In this document: in pieces, positions 1 to 8,326 of the stretch | Numbering within the stretch: the first letter of the stretch is position 1 | How the letters are laid out: every line of letters begins with the position of its first letter | Source: Candidatus Thermofonsia Clade 1 bacterium | GTDB lineage: Bacteria; Chloroflexota; Anaerolineae; Aggregatilineales; UBA2796 | Assembly: GCA_002794705.1 (NCBI GenBank) | Contig: PGTK01000005.1 | Span: 1 to 64,000 of the forward strand | Length of the DNA stretch: 64,000 nt | Reading direction: 5' to 3' | The notes under the pieces: generated by a model | The model's input: only the letters and a program-made list of their open reading frames with translations | Databases searched by the model: none | What the model was told of the DNA's origin: nothing | Program-made: the position numbers and the translations under genes

Positions 1-302
1 AAGCCGCGCCGCCGTAGACCTTTCAGTCTGCCCGTTGCGATAAATGCTGCATCAGGCGCCAAAACATTGGTGGGAGAGAGCTGAAAGCGATTCTCTGGGC
101 TAGTGAGCAACCCAAGTTTGTTTTCCTCGATGAAAAGCTGCAGCCGTGCGCTCAAGCGTGCGTTGATCACGCCGCTCAACTCGCTAGTGAGCGATATTTC
201 AAGGATTTCCCCATCAATCAGCTCAAAGCGCCTCTCGGCATTTTCAGGCAGGGCAAGTAACGCTTCAAAAGCAGTTACGGATAGTTTCTCACAGATGTCC
301 AT
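1..302 (-). CDS. Uma2-family putative endonuclease, 3' end outside window
   Basis: The gene reads leftwards from an ATG at 300-302 and runs off the window, so only about 100 N-terminal residues are visible. An excellent Shine-Dalgarno (AGGAGG) lies just upstream, 18 nt after the trmFO stop, so co-transcription with trmFO is likely. The residues show the Uma2 (DUF820) pattern: an early segment reading RRFELIDGEILE, then a helix, then LAPDAAFI, where Asp is expected to belong to the restriction-endonuclease-like core. The Glu-x-Lys half of the active site lies outside. Uma2 proteins are PD-(D/E)XK-fold proteins of uncertain role that are abundant in cyanobacteria and Chloroflexota. A second copy lies at 35551-36126. 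Confidence 0.75.
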   Translation of the reverse strand, partial: MDICEKLSVTAFEALLALPENAERRFELIDGEILEISLTSELSGVINARLSARLQLFIEENKLGLLTSPENRFQLSPTNVLAPDAAFIATGRLKGLRRRG

Positions 303-320
303 TCCTACCTCCTCAGCTGT

Positions 321-1670
321 TCATCGCTGAGCATGGGCTACCTGCTCCTGTGCCATGTACGTTTCCAGATCGCGCAGCGCCCGCTCACTATAGGCGGCGG
401 CGCGCTCGCGCTTGCCACGCGGCGGATTTTCCAGTGGCGGCAAAATGCCGTAATTCGCCTTCATCGGCTCAAAGTTGCCCGACTCAGCATGTGTGACGTA
501 CCAACACAGCGCGCCGAGCATGGTCGTCTGCGGCAAGACCAGCAACGACTCGCCCTTGAGCAGCCGCGCTGCGTTCACGCCCGCTAGCCAGCCCGTGCCA
601 ATGTTGCCGACATAGCCCTCTACGCCCGTGATCTGACCCGCGAAGAAAAGATCGGCGCGTTGGCGGAATTGCAGCGTCGGCGCTAACAGGTGCGGCGCGT
701 TGATATAGGTATTGCGATGCATCTGCCCGTGCCGCAAGAATTCGGCGTTAGCCAAGCCCGGGATCATCCGAAAGACGCGCTCTTGTTCGCCCCACTTCAA
801 ATTCGTCTGAAAGCCGACGATGTTATAGAGCGTGCCTGCGATGTTATCTTGGCGCAGCTGCACCACAGCATAGGGACGCCTGCCCGTGCGTGGATCGCGC
901 AAGCCGACGGGACGCAACGGACCGAAAGCGAGGGCATCGCGCCCGCGCTTAGCGATCTGCTCAATGGGCAGGCACATTTCGAAGAAACGCGGGTCTTCGC
1001 GCTCAAAATCGTGCAACGGGTAGGTCTCAGCGCTCAGCAGTGCGTCTACAAACGCCTCGTATTCCTCACGAGTCATCGGGCAGTTGATGTAATCGCCTGC
1101 CTCATCTTCGCCGCGCCCGTAGCGGCTGGCGCGGAAGGCAATGGTCATATCAATTGTGCTGGCATCCACAATCGGCGAGATCGCGTCGTAGAAATAGAGC
1201 GAATCGCCGCCGATCAAGCGCGCAATATCGGCTGAGAGCGCCTCTGAGGTCAGCGGACCGGATGCGATCACGCATGGACGATCAGGCACGTGCGTCACTT
1301 CCTCACGGATCAAGCGAATGCGCGGATGTCCCTCAACAGCTGCACTGACCGCCTCGGCAAAAAACTGCCGATCCACCGCCAAAGCGCCACCAGCCGGCAC
1401 AGCTGACTGATCAGCGCAGCGCAACAAGAGCGAATCCAGCATCCGCAGCTCATTTTTCAGCAAGCCCTGCGCCCGATCAGGTAAATTAGAGCCAAGTGAG
1501 TTGCTGCAGACCAGCTCTGCCAGCTGATCAGTGCGATGAGCGGGCGTAGTGCGGCGCGGACGCATCTCATAGAGTGCCACGCGCAAGCCGCGCTCTGCCG
1601 CTTGGAAAGCCGCCTCGCAGCCTGCCAAACCGCCGCCTATCACGATCAAGTCAGGTGTCCAAGTTGTCAT
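321..1670 (-). CDS. trmFO: FADH2/methylene-THF-dependent tRNA(m5U54) methyltransferase TrmFO
   Basis: TrmFO methylates uridine 54 in the tRNA T-loop using methylenetetrahydrofolate and FADH2. The 449-residue length is normal. An FAD-binding Rossmann motif ([11 protein letters not shown]) sits at residues 11-21. The family signatures VCSNSL (around residues 54-59, with the conserved Cys55), [11 protein letters not shown], and a second conserved cysteine in YINCPM (about 194-199) are all present. The C-terminal [10 protein letters not shown] and '[16 protein letters not shown]'-type region is also typical. The ATG is preceded by GGAG. The gene is followed closely by an Uma2 gene on the same strand. 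Use of TrmFO rather than TrmA is common in Gram-positive-like and Chloroflexota lineages. Confidence 0.95.
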   Translation of the reverse strand: MTTWTPDLIVIGGGLAGCEAAFQAAERGLRVALYEMRPRRTTPAHRTDQLAELVCSNSLGSNLPDRAQGLLKNELRMLDSLLLRCADQSAVPAGGALAVDRQFFAEAVSAAVEGHPRIRLIREEVTHVPDRPCVIASGPLTSEALSADIARLIGGDSLYFYDAISPIVDASTIDMTIAFRASRYGRGEDEAGDYINCPMTREEYEAFVDALLSAETYPLHDFEREDPRFFEMCLPIEQIAKRGRDALAFGPLRPVGLRDPRTGRRPYAVVQLRQDNIAGTLYNIVGFQTNLKWGEQERVFRMIPGLANAEFLRHGQMHRNTYINAPHLLAPTLQFRQRADLFFAGQITGVEGYVGNIGTGWLAGVNAARLLKGESLLVLPQTTMLGALCWYVTHAESGNFEPMKANYGILPPLENPPRGKRERAAAYSERALRDLETYMAQEQVAHAQR

Positions 1671-1755
1671 CTTGTTTCGCTCCGCGCTATCTCACAATCT
1701 TCATTTTAACGGTAACGCCCTTAAAACGGTATGCAGAAAAGTCTGAGTGAGGCGC

Positions 1756-1761
1756 TATAAT
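1756..1761 (+). promoter_or_regulatory. -10 element (TATAAT) for the histidine phosphatase gene
   Basis: A perfect TATAAT, preceded by GGCGC, lies 32 nt before the ATG at 1794. No good -35 hexamer was seen. The call rests on the match and on its position in a short intergenic gap. Confidence 0.5.
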
Positions 1762-1793
1762 CGCTCTATCTCAGGTTCAAAAGGACACTTGTC

Positions 1794-2315
1794 ATGCGCA
1801 TTCTGGAGCATCGCCGTCACAGCATTCGCACCAAGCCGTCGCCACATTTGAACCAAGCAGGCGTGCGCCTTGCGCGGCGAGTCGGTGAGACAATGGGCGA
1901 CTTCGCGCTGGTAGTGACCAGCACCCTGCCCCGCGCCTTCGAGACCGCTATCGCCATGGGCTACGCTGTGCATGAGCAGCGTGAGGCGTTAGCGCACATG
2001 CCCGAAGCTGTTGACCGCGAGCTGAAGCATCCCATGACCTTTGCAGATTATATGGCAGTCGTTCGGCGCGGCGGCGCGGCAGCGCGCTACGCAGCTGAGC
2101 AAGCAGCGCTCTTGCGCGAACTGGTCGAGCGCGTCCGCGAGGGCGAGGCTGTGTTAGTCATCTCGCACGGCGCCATTGTGGAGCTGAGCGCCGTCGGCGC
2201 CTTGCCTGAAGCCGACCTGAGCGCGTGGGGCGGCGAGATCGGTCACTGTGAGGGCGTGCGCTTATTCTACGAAGGCGGCGCCTTTGTGCGCGGCGAGGTG
2301 CTGCGTGTCGGTTAG
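1794..2315 (+). CDS. Histidine phosphatase family protein (phosphoglycerate mutase-like)
   Basis: A 173-residue protein of the branch-1 histidine phosphatase fold. The phospho-accepting RH pair is at residues 8-9 (RRHS, a variant of the usual RHG). It is followed by the S-x-L-x-R-A-x-E-T helix (STLPRAFETA, around 42-52) and the second catalytic histidine in VISHGAIVE (His125). The size matches SixA/CobC-like small phosphatases rather than true phosphoglycerate mutases. The substrate cannot be read from the sequence. The ATG has AAAGGA upstream and a TATAAT 32 nt away. It stands alone on the + strand and converges on acpS with a 4-nt overlap. Confidence 0.8.
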   Translation: MRILEHRRHSIRTKPSPHLNQAGVRLARRVGETMGDFALVVTSTLPRAFETAIAMGYAVHEQREALAHMPEAVDRELKHPMTFADYMAVVRRGGAAARYAAEQAALLRELVERVREGEAVLVISHGAIVELSAVGALPEADLSAWGGEIGHCEGVRLFYEGGAFVRGEVLRVG

Positions 2316-2680
2316 CCAAGCGCCACCACAAAAGCAATGGCGTGCGTCTCAGTGTGGCTCAGGCTGACCTCCCACGTGGTGAGGCACAGCTGCTGAGCCA
2401 GTTCAGCGGCAGCCCCATGCAACCTCAGGATCGGTCTACCGTGCTCATCGCAATCAATCTCAAGGTCTAGCCAGCGCACAGCGCCAATGCCCGTGCCAAG
2501 GGCCTTCGCTGCCGCCTCTTTAGCGGCAAAACGGGCGGCAAGGCGCTGAGGCTGCTCAGCGCAGATCTGACGCTCACGAGACGTGAAAAAACGGGCGTAG
2601 AAGCGCTCGCCGTGCCTTAGCGCAGCACGGCGTACGCGCTCAACCTCGATCATATCCACGCCGACGCGCAAAGCAGGCAC
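2312..2680 (-). CDS. acpS: Holo-[acyl-carrier-protein] synthase
   Basis: AcpS transfers 4'-phosphopantetheine from CoA to the conserved serine of acyl carrier protein, activating fatty acid synthesis. At 122 residues the length is typical. The magnesium-binding Asp9 is in GVDMIEV, and the second metal ligand Glu55 is in the diagnostic segment RFAAKEAAAKALGTG (50-64). The C-terminal S-L-S-H-T motif is present. The start is GTG, 3 nt after the stop of the upstream gene, so translation is probably coupled. A fabH gene lies elsewhere in the window. Confidence 0.93.
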   Translation of the reverse strand: MPALRVGVDMIEVERVRRAALRHGERFYARFFTSRERQICAEQPQRLAARFAAKEAAAKALGTGIGAVRWLDLEIDCDEHGRPILRLHGAAAELAQQLCLTTWEVSLSHTETHAIAFVVALG

Positions 2681-2683
2681 GAC

Positions 2684-3010
2684 TCAGGTGAGCAGGAACT
2701 CTTCTTCGCGGGGCTTGGGCTGCAAATACTCCGGGATCGGCTCAACACGCGCCTCAACATAGCGAAAGCGCGTTTTGAGTCCGCGCTTGGCGTTGCCCAC
2801 CACCTCGCGCTTTTCCACCAGCGTGATGCGCAAATTGAGCGTAGGCAGGGTATAGCGCGTATGCCATTCATCGCCCACTGCCACGCGGAAAATATCCAAG
2901 CGGCACTTCGGATCGAGGTTGCGAACGTGCCACTTAGCACGATTGAAGCGCATTTTGGCAAGGCGCTTTGCCAGTTCCTCAATCTCGTGCTGACCCATGA
3001 TCACAGGCAT
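2684..3010 (-). CDS. Conserved-looking hypothetical protein upstream of acpS
   Basis: I do not recognise this family. The frame is open back to 3208, but the best start is the ATG at 3008-3010, which has GGAG at good spacing and gives 108 residues. The protein is highly charged with alternating hydrophobic strands, for example the segments RFNRAKWHVRNLDP, HTRYTLPTLNLRITLVEK and RFRYVEARVEP, suggesting a small beta-rich soluble domain. No signal peptide, membrane segment or cysteine motif is seen in this reading. It is translationally linked to acpS (3-nt gap), and its promoter region faces the rel promoter. Confidence 0.6.
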   Translation of the reverse strand: MPVIMGQHEIEELAKRLAKMRFNRAKWHVRNLDPKCRLDIFRVAVGDEWHTRYTLPTLNLRITLVEKREVVGNAKRGLKTRFRYVEARVEPIPEYLQPKPREEEFLLT

Positions 3011-3320
3011 TGTTTGGCGCTCCGTGTGTGCAAGTTCGTTCAGAATTCTGGGGCAATTGGATATGAAATTCAGCCGCTTGTCAAGTGACTTTTCGTCACA
3101 GTGCAGCAATTGTTCAGCCGCAGCTTGAGATGGCTTTCTGCGCTCTGATTCTAGCATAACTCCCACAAATCCGAACGTTCCCAATCGCCTGTGCCGAAGA
3201 TTAGACAAGCGCTAAAGTTAGATTTAACCTTTTGCAGCACGCTGACATCCGTCTTACATAGTTATGCTATAATTGAGGCACTCAAATGCCAGTTTTGCTG
3301 CGTAAGGGGCGCTATGCGCT
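3011..3320. other. Divergent intergenic region between the acpS operon and rel
   Basis: About 310 bases. The right part holds the rel promoter. The left part could encode an N-terminal extension of the leftward gene (open to 3208), but that stretch has no ribosome-binding site and lower coding quality. Nothing else was recognised. Confidence 0.4.
3265..3273 (+). promoter_or_regulatory. Extended -10 promoter (TGCTATAAT) for rel
   Basis: TG-n-TATAAT lies 48 nt upstream of the rel ATG. The -35 region is poor, which fits an extended -10 promoter. The same element recurs at 8313 (minus), 20719, 40252 (minus) and 44884. Confidence 0.65.
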
Positions 3321-5537
3321 ATGGTTGCTGTGATTAGTGAGGAAGTCCCGACTGATCTGGAGCCGATCTTCAAGAGTCAACCGAAACTCTCGCCTGAGGA
3401 GCGTGCGCTAGTGCTGCGCGCTTATCACTACGCGGCAAAGGCGCATGAGGGCGTCAAGCGCGCCGGGGGCGAGCCGTACATCACGCATCCCGTCGCGGTC
3501 GCCCAGATTCTCGCCGATCTGCGCCTTGATGCTCCCACGCTTGCTGCTGCGCTGCTCCACGACGTGGTGGAAGATGTAGAAGGCATTGAAATTGAGGATA
3601 TTGAGCGCACCTTCGGCGCGGAGGTCGCACAGTTGGTGGATGGCGTCACCAAGCTGGCAAAGCTGCCTACCAACACCGACGCCATGAAAAACGGCAAAGC
3701 AGGCGACCGCGAGGCAGAGACGCTGCGCAAAATTTTCCTCTCGATGAACAACGATATCCGCGTGGTGCTGATCAAGCTGGCAGATCGTCTGCATAACATG
3801 CGCACGCTCGGCTATATGTCGCCTGAGCGCCAAATCAAAAAGGCGCAAGAGACCCTCGACATTTTTGCGCCTCTGGCAAACCGACTGGGCATTTGGCAGA
3901 TGAAGTGGGAGCTGGAAGACCTCAGTTTCCGCTACTTGAACCCTGAAAAGTACCGTGAAATTGCCGCCCAGCTGGATATCCGCCGTGCCGAACGTGAGAA
4001 ATACCTTGAGACCGTCAAGGCGCGCCTGACCAAAGAGATCAGCGCAGCGGGCATTCCTATCGTCCAGATCAGCGCCCGTCCCAAGCACATTTATAGCATC
4101 TACCGCAAGATGGAGCGCAAGCGCATCCCCTTCGATCAGGTCTACGATATCCATGCCTTGCGCGTGATCGTGCCTGAGAAAGTGCAGTGCTATCAGGTGC
4201 TGGGTATTGTCCACAGCATTTGGCGTCCGATTCCGGGCGAGTTCGATGATTACATCGCCGCGCCTAAGAATAACTTCTATCAGAGCCTGCACACTGCCAT
4301 TGTGGACGATCAAGGCAAGACCATTGAAGTGCAGATTCGCACGCCCGAAATGCACGAACACGCTGAGTACGGTATTGCGGCGCATTGGCGCTATAAGGAA
4401 GGCACGGCGCACGATAAAGCCTTTGAGGAACGTCTGCGCTATCTGCGACGCTTGATCGAATCGGCGGCGGAGGATGTCAGCGCCGATTCGGACGCCCAAG
4501 AGTTTGTCAAGGCAATGCGCTCAGATGTTTTCCAGAACCGTGTGTACGTCTTCACGCCTAAAGGCGATGTGATCGATCTGCCCAGTGGCGCCACGCCGAT
4601 TGATTTCGCCTATCACATTCACACAGACGTAGGACATCGCTGTCGAGGCGCACGAGTGAACGGCGTGCAGGTCAGCCTTGACTACCGCCTCAAATCGGGC
4701 GACCGAGTCGAGATTATCACCAGCAGCAAGCGCGCCGGTCCGAGCCTCGATTGGCTCAATCCCAGTTTGGGTTATGTGCAGACCTCACGGGCGCGCCACA
4801 AAATACAAGCGTGGTTCAAGCGCATCGGACGCGAGAACAACATCGCGCTGGGGCGCGAGGTGGTGGATCGGGAGCTACGGCGCCTAGGCTTATCGGCAAA
4901 GCCGCGTGAGGAAGTGGCGGCGCTCTTCGGCTACACCAAAGTAGACGACTTTTTCTCAGCCGTCGGCTATGGCGATATCAGCGCGCCGAACATCGCCACC
5001 AAAGTGTTGGAGGCGGATCGCAAGGCGCAGCGCGAGGCAGCCGCTGAGGCTCTGACACCGACTACTGAAGCGCACACGCGCCCCGTCAACGCTTCAGATG
5101 GCATAGATATCATGGGCGATTCAGGCATGTTGATCACGCTTGGGCGCTGTTGTAATCCTGTGCGCGGCGATCCAATTGTCGGCTATATCACACGCGGTAA
5201 GGGCGTCACAGTGCATCGGGCTGATTGTCCGAATGTGATCAATAGCCCTGAGCCTGAGCGCTTCATCAATGTGACGTGGGGCACCTCAGTCGAGCGCGCC
5301 TATCCCGTGCCGATCCTGATCACTGCCTACGACCGCGAGGGCTTGCTGCGCGATATCGGCGCGATCACAGCCAATGAGAACATCAACATTGCCGATCTGC
5401 GCGTCCAGACGCGCAACAGCATCGCCTCGATCTTCCTGACCATTGAGCTGGAGAATCTTGAGCAACTCTCGCGGGTTTTGGCGAAGATCGAGATGTTGCC
5501 GAACGTGATTGAGGCGCGGCGGCGCGTGAGCATGTAA
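3321..5537 (+). CDS. rel: Bifunctional (p)ppGpp synthetase/hydrolase (RelA/SpoT family)
   Basis: This enzyme makes and degrades the alarmone (p)ppGpp during the stringent response. The 738 residues carry the full long-RSH architecture. The N-terminal HD hydrolase domain has the metal site HDVVED at residues 80-85, so hydrolysis should be active. The synthetase domain (roughly 230-370) includes GEFDDYIAAPKNNFYQSLHT and EVQIRT. The TGS domain (about 405-465) starts VYVFTPKGD, and a C-terminal ACT domain lies at about 660-738. An ATG 7 nt upstream (3314) is out of frame and soon stops. The gene is followed after 1 nt by a small membrane-protein gene, so the two are likely co-transcribed. Confidence 0.95.
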   Translation: MVAVISEEVPTDLEPIFKSQPKLSPEERALVLRAYHYAAKAHEGVKRAGGEPYITHPVAVAQILADLRLDAPTLAAALLHDVVEDVEGIEIEDIERTFGAEVAQLVDGVTKLAKLPTNTDAMKNGKAGDREAETLRKIFLSMNNDIRVVLIKLADRLHNMRTLGYMSPERQIKKAQETLDIFAPLANRLGIWQMKWELEDLSFRYLNPEKYREIAAQLDIRRAEREKYLETVKARLTKEISAAGIPIVQISARPKHIYSIYRKMERKRIPFDQVYDIHALRVIVPEKVQCYQVLGIVHSIWRPIPGEFDDYIAAPKNNFYQSLHTAIVDDQGKTIEVQIRTPEMHEHAEYGIAAHWRYKEGTAHDKAFEERLRYLRRLIESAAEDVSADSDAQEFVKAMRSDVFQNRVYVFTPKGDVIDLPSGATPIDFAYHIHTDVGHRCRGARVNGVQVSLDYRLKSGDRVEIITSSKRAGPSLDWLNPSLGYVQTSRARHKIQAWFKRIGRENNIALGREVVDRELRRLGLSAKPREEVAALFGYTKVDDFFSAVGYGDISAPNIATKVLEADRKAQREAAAEALTPTTEAHTRPVNASDGIDIMGDSGMLITLGRCCNPVRGDPIVGYITRGKGVTVHRADCPNVINSPEPERFINVTWGTSVERAYPVPILITAYDREGLLRDIGAITANENINIADLRVQTRNSIASIFLTIELENLEQLSRVLAKIEMLPNVIEARRRVSM

Positions 5538-5538
5538 C

Positions 5539-6009
5539 ATGAGCGAGAGGTCACAAGCACAAGTCCAGACCACAACAGCTCAGCGCGCTCAAAGCGCGAC
5601 TCTCACACCTGCTCAGCAGCGCGCCCTCGCCCGTAAACGCCTGCGCGCCGATCAAAATGGCGTGATAGCCGCAGGTGTGCTGCTGGGAGTCGGCGGTTGG
5701 CTGCTTTTAGCGCGCCTTGTGGAGAGCGTGCCGCCACTCGCCTTTCCGCGCTGGCTATTCTTCATCCTGCTCTACATCGCTGTGACGGGCAGCGCCTTGC
5801 CGTTCATCGGTTATTTGCATCGGCGCTTCAGCCGCTACAATCCGCCGACGGGCGGCGTGATTCTGCGGCAAGGAATGTGGTTCGGCTTGTTAGCGGTCAC
5901 TTTGGCGTGGCTGCAAATGACCCGCGCCCTGACTTGGGCGAGCGCGGGCTTTTTGATCCTCGCTATCCTTGTGATCGAGATATTCCTGCGCCTGCGCGAG
6001 CGCGCCTAG
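5539..6009 (+). CDS. Four-helix membrane protein of unknown function
   Basis: A 156-residue protein starting 1 nt after the rel stop. The first 35 residues are polar and rich in Gln, Ala and Arg, probably cytoplasmic. Four hydrophobic segments follow, at about 41-61, 72-93, 112-128 and 132-149. A short basic loop (YLHRRFSRYNPP) separates helices 2 and 3. I do not recognise a named family. The tight linkage to rel suggests co-expression but says nothing firm about role. It overlaps the end of fabH (opposite strand) by 4 nt. Confidence 0.75.
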   Translation: MSERSQAQVQTTTAQRAQSATLTPAQQRALARKRLRADQNGVIAAGVLLGVGGWLLLARLVESVPPLAFPRWLFFILLYIAVTGSALPFIGYLHRRFSRYNPPTGGVILRQGMWFGLLAVTLAWLQMTRALTWASAGFLILAILVIEIFLRLRERA

Positions 6010-7148
6010 CGCGTCTTCGCCTTGCGTTTGGCGTCGTAGCGGCGCAGTTGCACGCTCAACAGGAAATTCTGGACTACATCGCGTGCCTTGCCGACTGTGC
6101 GCCGTGCAATGCGCCCCAGCGAGAGCCACGAATGGGCTAGACTCACCTCGCCACTGCCCAACAGCACAACTGCGCTTGCCCACGTCAAGCCTGCGCCGAA
6201 AGCGCACATCACGATCTTATCGCCGATCTTGCACTTACCCTCTTCAATCGCCTCCACAAGCGCCAAAGGCACTGAGGCAGCTGAAGTGTTGCCATACTTG
6301 TGCAGATTGATCATGAACTTGTCAAGCGGCTGGCGCATCATGCGCGCCGCCGACTCGATAATGCGCAAATTCGCCTGATGCGGGATGAAAAGCGCGATAT
6401 CCTCAGGTAGCAAGCCTGCTTTGTCCATCACGCGCTTCATTGAGCTGGCAAGCGTGCGCGTGGCAAACTTGAAGACCTCCGGTCCGTTCATCTTCAGGTA
6501 GCCCAGCCGCTCATTGACCAAGCGCTCGCCGTATTTGCCAATCGGCATGACGGAACCTGCGCCCGGCACATATAAATGTTCGGCGCCACTGCCATCTGAG
6601 CCGAGTTCATAGGTGATCACACCCGCCGGCTCTTCACTTGGCTGCAGCACCACTGCGGCTGAAGCGTCTCCGAAGAGGACGCAGGTGGTGCGGTCAGTGT
6701 AATCCACGCCGTAGGAGACCAAATCAGTGCCGATCACCAGGATGTTGTTCATGGTGCCAGCTTGGATGAACTGACTAGCCGTCACCAGCGCATAGACCCA
6801 GCCTGAGCAGCCTGAGGCGAGCTGAAACGCGCCACACTGAGCGCCTAGCTTGTGCTGCACAATGGTCGCCACGCCAGGCACCAGATAGTCAGGTGAAGAG
6901 CAAGCCACAATGATCAGATCGAGGTCCTTGGCAGTAATGCCTGCCATCTTGAGGGCGGGCAACGCCGATTTGACCGAAAAATCGGAGGCTTGCTCATTTT
7001 CGTTGCGAATGCGGCGCTCTTTGATGCCAGTGCGCGTGGTGATCCACTCATCAGAAGTATCCACCATCTTTTCCAGATCGGCGTTGGTCAGCACGCGCTC
7101 CGGGACGTACTTGCCCCAGCCAGTAATTTTTGCGTAACGTTCGGGCAT
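6006..7148 (-). CDS. fabH: 3-oxoacyl-[ACP] synthase III (KAS III)
   Basis: FabH condenses acetyl-CoA with malonyl-ACP to start fatty acid synthesis. The catalytic triad is complete: Cys114 in ASGCSGW, His257 in IPHQAN and Asn287 in KYGNTSA. The glycine-rich C-terminal CAFGAGLTWAS is also present. At 380 residues it is about 45 longer than usual. The excess is a basic C-terminal tail (after about residue 335) with no close match I recall. The ATG has GAGGAT upstream at slightly long spacing. No other fab genes are adjacent. A related use in branched-chain or secondary lipid synthesis cannot be excluded. Confidence 0.92.
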   Translation of the reverse strand: MPERYAKITGWGKYVPERVLTNADLEKMVDTSDEWITTRTGIKERRIRNENEQASDFSVKSALPALKMAGITAKDLDLIIVACSSPDYLVPGVATIVQHKLGAQCGAFQLASGCSGWVYALVTASQFIQAGTMNNILVIGTDLVSYGVDYTDRTTCVLFGDASAAVVLQPSEEPAGVITYELGSDGSGAEHLYVPGAGSVMPIGKYGERLVNERLGYLKMNGPEVFKFATRTLASSMKRVMDKAGLLPEDIALFIPHQANLRIIESAARMMRQPLDKFMINLHKYGNTSAASVPLALVEAIEEGKCKIGDKIVMCAFGAGLTWASAVVLLGSGEVSLAHSWLSLGRIARRTVGKARDVVQNFLLSVQLRRYDAKRKAKTR

Positions 7149-7184
7149 ACTCGTTTACGATCCTCTGCGTGTGAGATGTAAGGG

Positions 7185-7631
7185 TCAGCCGATTGCCGTG
7201 AGCGAGAGATCGGCGTCTTTAGAGTGCTGACGGCGTTGGGCGCGCAGCAGCCATTCCAGCACGCGGCTACTGGCAAGCAGCGCTAAGCCTGCCGTGAGCG
7301 TCAAGCCGCCGATGCGCGCCGCCAGCTTGTAGCGTTTGGGCAGATTGCGCCAGCGCAAAAGCAACGCGGGACTAGCAGTCGCTTGGGCAAGCAGCTCAGC
7401 GCGCAGTTGTGCCACAAAAGCAGGGTCGGGCTTGACGGGCGCGAGTCCTGCGCTCAGGCGGTCGGCGAGGAACAGCAAGCTGTGCGCCTCAGCCCACTCT
7501 GCCTCAGTCAGACCTTCGGCTGAGAAAGTGAACGGCACGCCGCGTACGAGTGCATCGGCGTGAGCAGCCAGCAACTCTTCAAGGTCGCCCCTAGGCGCTT
7601 CAGGGTGTTCATCATGCGGAAAAGGCTTCAC
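7185..7631 (-). CDS. Probable anti-sigma factor, single-pass membrane protein
   Basis: A 148-residue protein with a polar, acidic N-terminal half containing short amphipathic helices (LEELLAAHADALVRG) and one hydrophobic segment at about residues 107-124 (GGLTLTAGLALLASS). It begins with GTG behind AAGGAG, 14 nt after the stop of the ECF sigma factor gene. The cytosolic helical domain plus one membrane span, located directly behind a sigma factor, is the usual anti-sigma layout. No zinc-binding HxxxCxxC motif is present. The function is inferred from context. Confidence 0.6.
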   Translation of the reverse strand: MKPFPHDEHPEAPRGDLEELLAAHADALVRGVPFTFSAEGLTEAEWAEAHSLLFLADRLSAGLAPVKPDPAFVAQLRAELLAQATASPALLLRWRNLPKRYKLAARIGGLTLTAGLALLASSRVLEWLLRAQRRQHSKDADLSLTAIG

Positions 7632-7645
7632 TTGTGCATCACTCC

Positions 7646-8263
7646 TTAGCGGCGCTTTTCTCTGCGCGGCTTTTCTGCTTGTGCCTGTGCCTGTTCCTCC
7701 ACGCTGCCGAGCATCTCGCGCAATGCTAGCAAGGTACGATGATAGAGCGACTTGATCGCGCCTTCACTGCGATCCATAATGGCGCCAATCTCCTGATTCG
7801 AGAGCCGATCCACAAATTTGAGGATCAGCAGCTGTTGGCGCTCTTCAGGCAAGGCACGCACAGCTTGGATCAAGCGCTCAAGCTCATCCTGCGATTCGGC
7901 ACTCGCCTCTGGCGCTTCGCTACGCAGACGCGCCGCCACAAACTCATCCAGTGGCACAACCTTATGACGGCTGCGGTCGCGGTGCCAATTCGCCACCAAG
8001 TTGTGCGCAATTCGATAGAGCCACGCCTGAAATGGCACGCCGCGATCCACATAGCCCTTGATATGCGCCATGGCGCGGTGAAAAACACGCGCTGTCAGGT
8101 CTTCGGCATCTTCATGGCTGCCCGTGCGATAGTAGATGTAGTTGTAGACCTTCTGCACGTAGCGTTCATACAGCGCACCAAAGGCTGCAGGATCAGTGCG
8201 CGCCCGTGCTACAAGCGTTGCATCATCTTGGCTCGCCCACTCCTCAGCGTTCGGAACAGTCAT
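7646..8263 (-). CDS. ECF-type RNA polymerase sigma factor
   Basis: About 205 residues. Region 2 lies in the first half (ALYERYVQKVYNYIYYRTGSHEDAEDLT and the core-binding WLYRIAHNLVANW). Region 4 is in the second half (LPEERQQLLILKF, then the helix-turn-helix LSNQEIGAIMDRSEGAIKSL). The frame is open to a GTG at 8275, but the ATG at 8261-8263 with AAAGGG upstream is preferred. A TGCTATACT element precedes it. The downstream gene is a probable anti-sigma factor. The C-terminus ends in a charged tail rich in Gln, Ala, Glu and Arg. Confidence 0.9.
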   Translation of the reverse strand: MTVPNAEEWASQDDATLVARARTDPAAFGALYERYVQKVYNYIYYRTGSHEDAEDLTARVFHRAMAHIKGYVDRGVPFQAWLYRIAHNLVANWHRDRSRHKVVPLDEFVAARLRSEAPEASAESQDELERLIQAVRALPEERQQLLILKFVDRLSNQEIGAIMDRSEGAIKSLYHRTLLALREMLGSVEEQAQAQAEKPRREKRR

Positions 8264-8312
8264 GCTATACAACACCCTTTAAGTTTAAGCGTTACGCAAA
8301 AAGCGTCCGCCA

Positions 8313-8321
8313 AGTATAGCA
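8313..8321 (-). promoter_or_regulatory. Extended -10 promoter (TGCTATACT) for the sigma factor operon
   Basis: On the minus strand TG-C-TATACT lies about 50 nt upstream of the sigma factor start, between its gene and the PadR gene stop. It matches the extended -10 elements seen at other genes here. Confidence 0.55.
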
Positions 8322-8326
8322 ACCGT

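Noticed and set aside
103..330. Short rightward frame at the window's left end
   Set aside because: It is the shadow of the leftward partial Uma2 gene, which has a strong ribosome-binding site and family motifs.
3408..4499. Long open frame (363 codons) antisense to rel
   Set aside because: It lies wholly opposite a well-supported gene. The G+C-rich codon pattern of rel creates open frames on the other strand. It has no recognisable domain.
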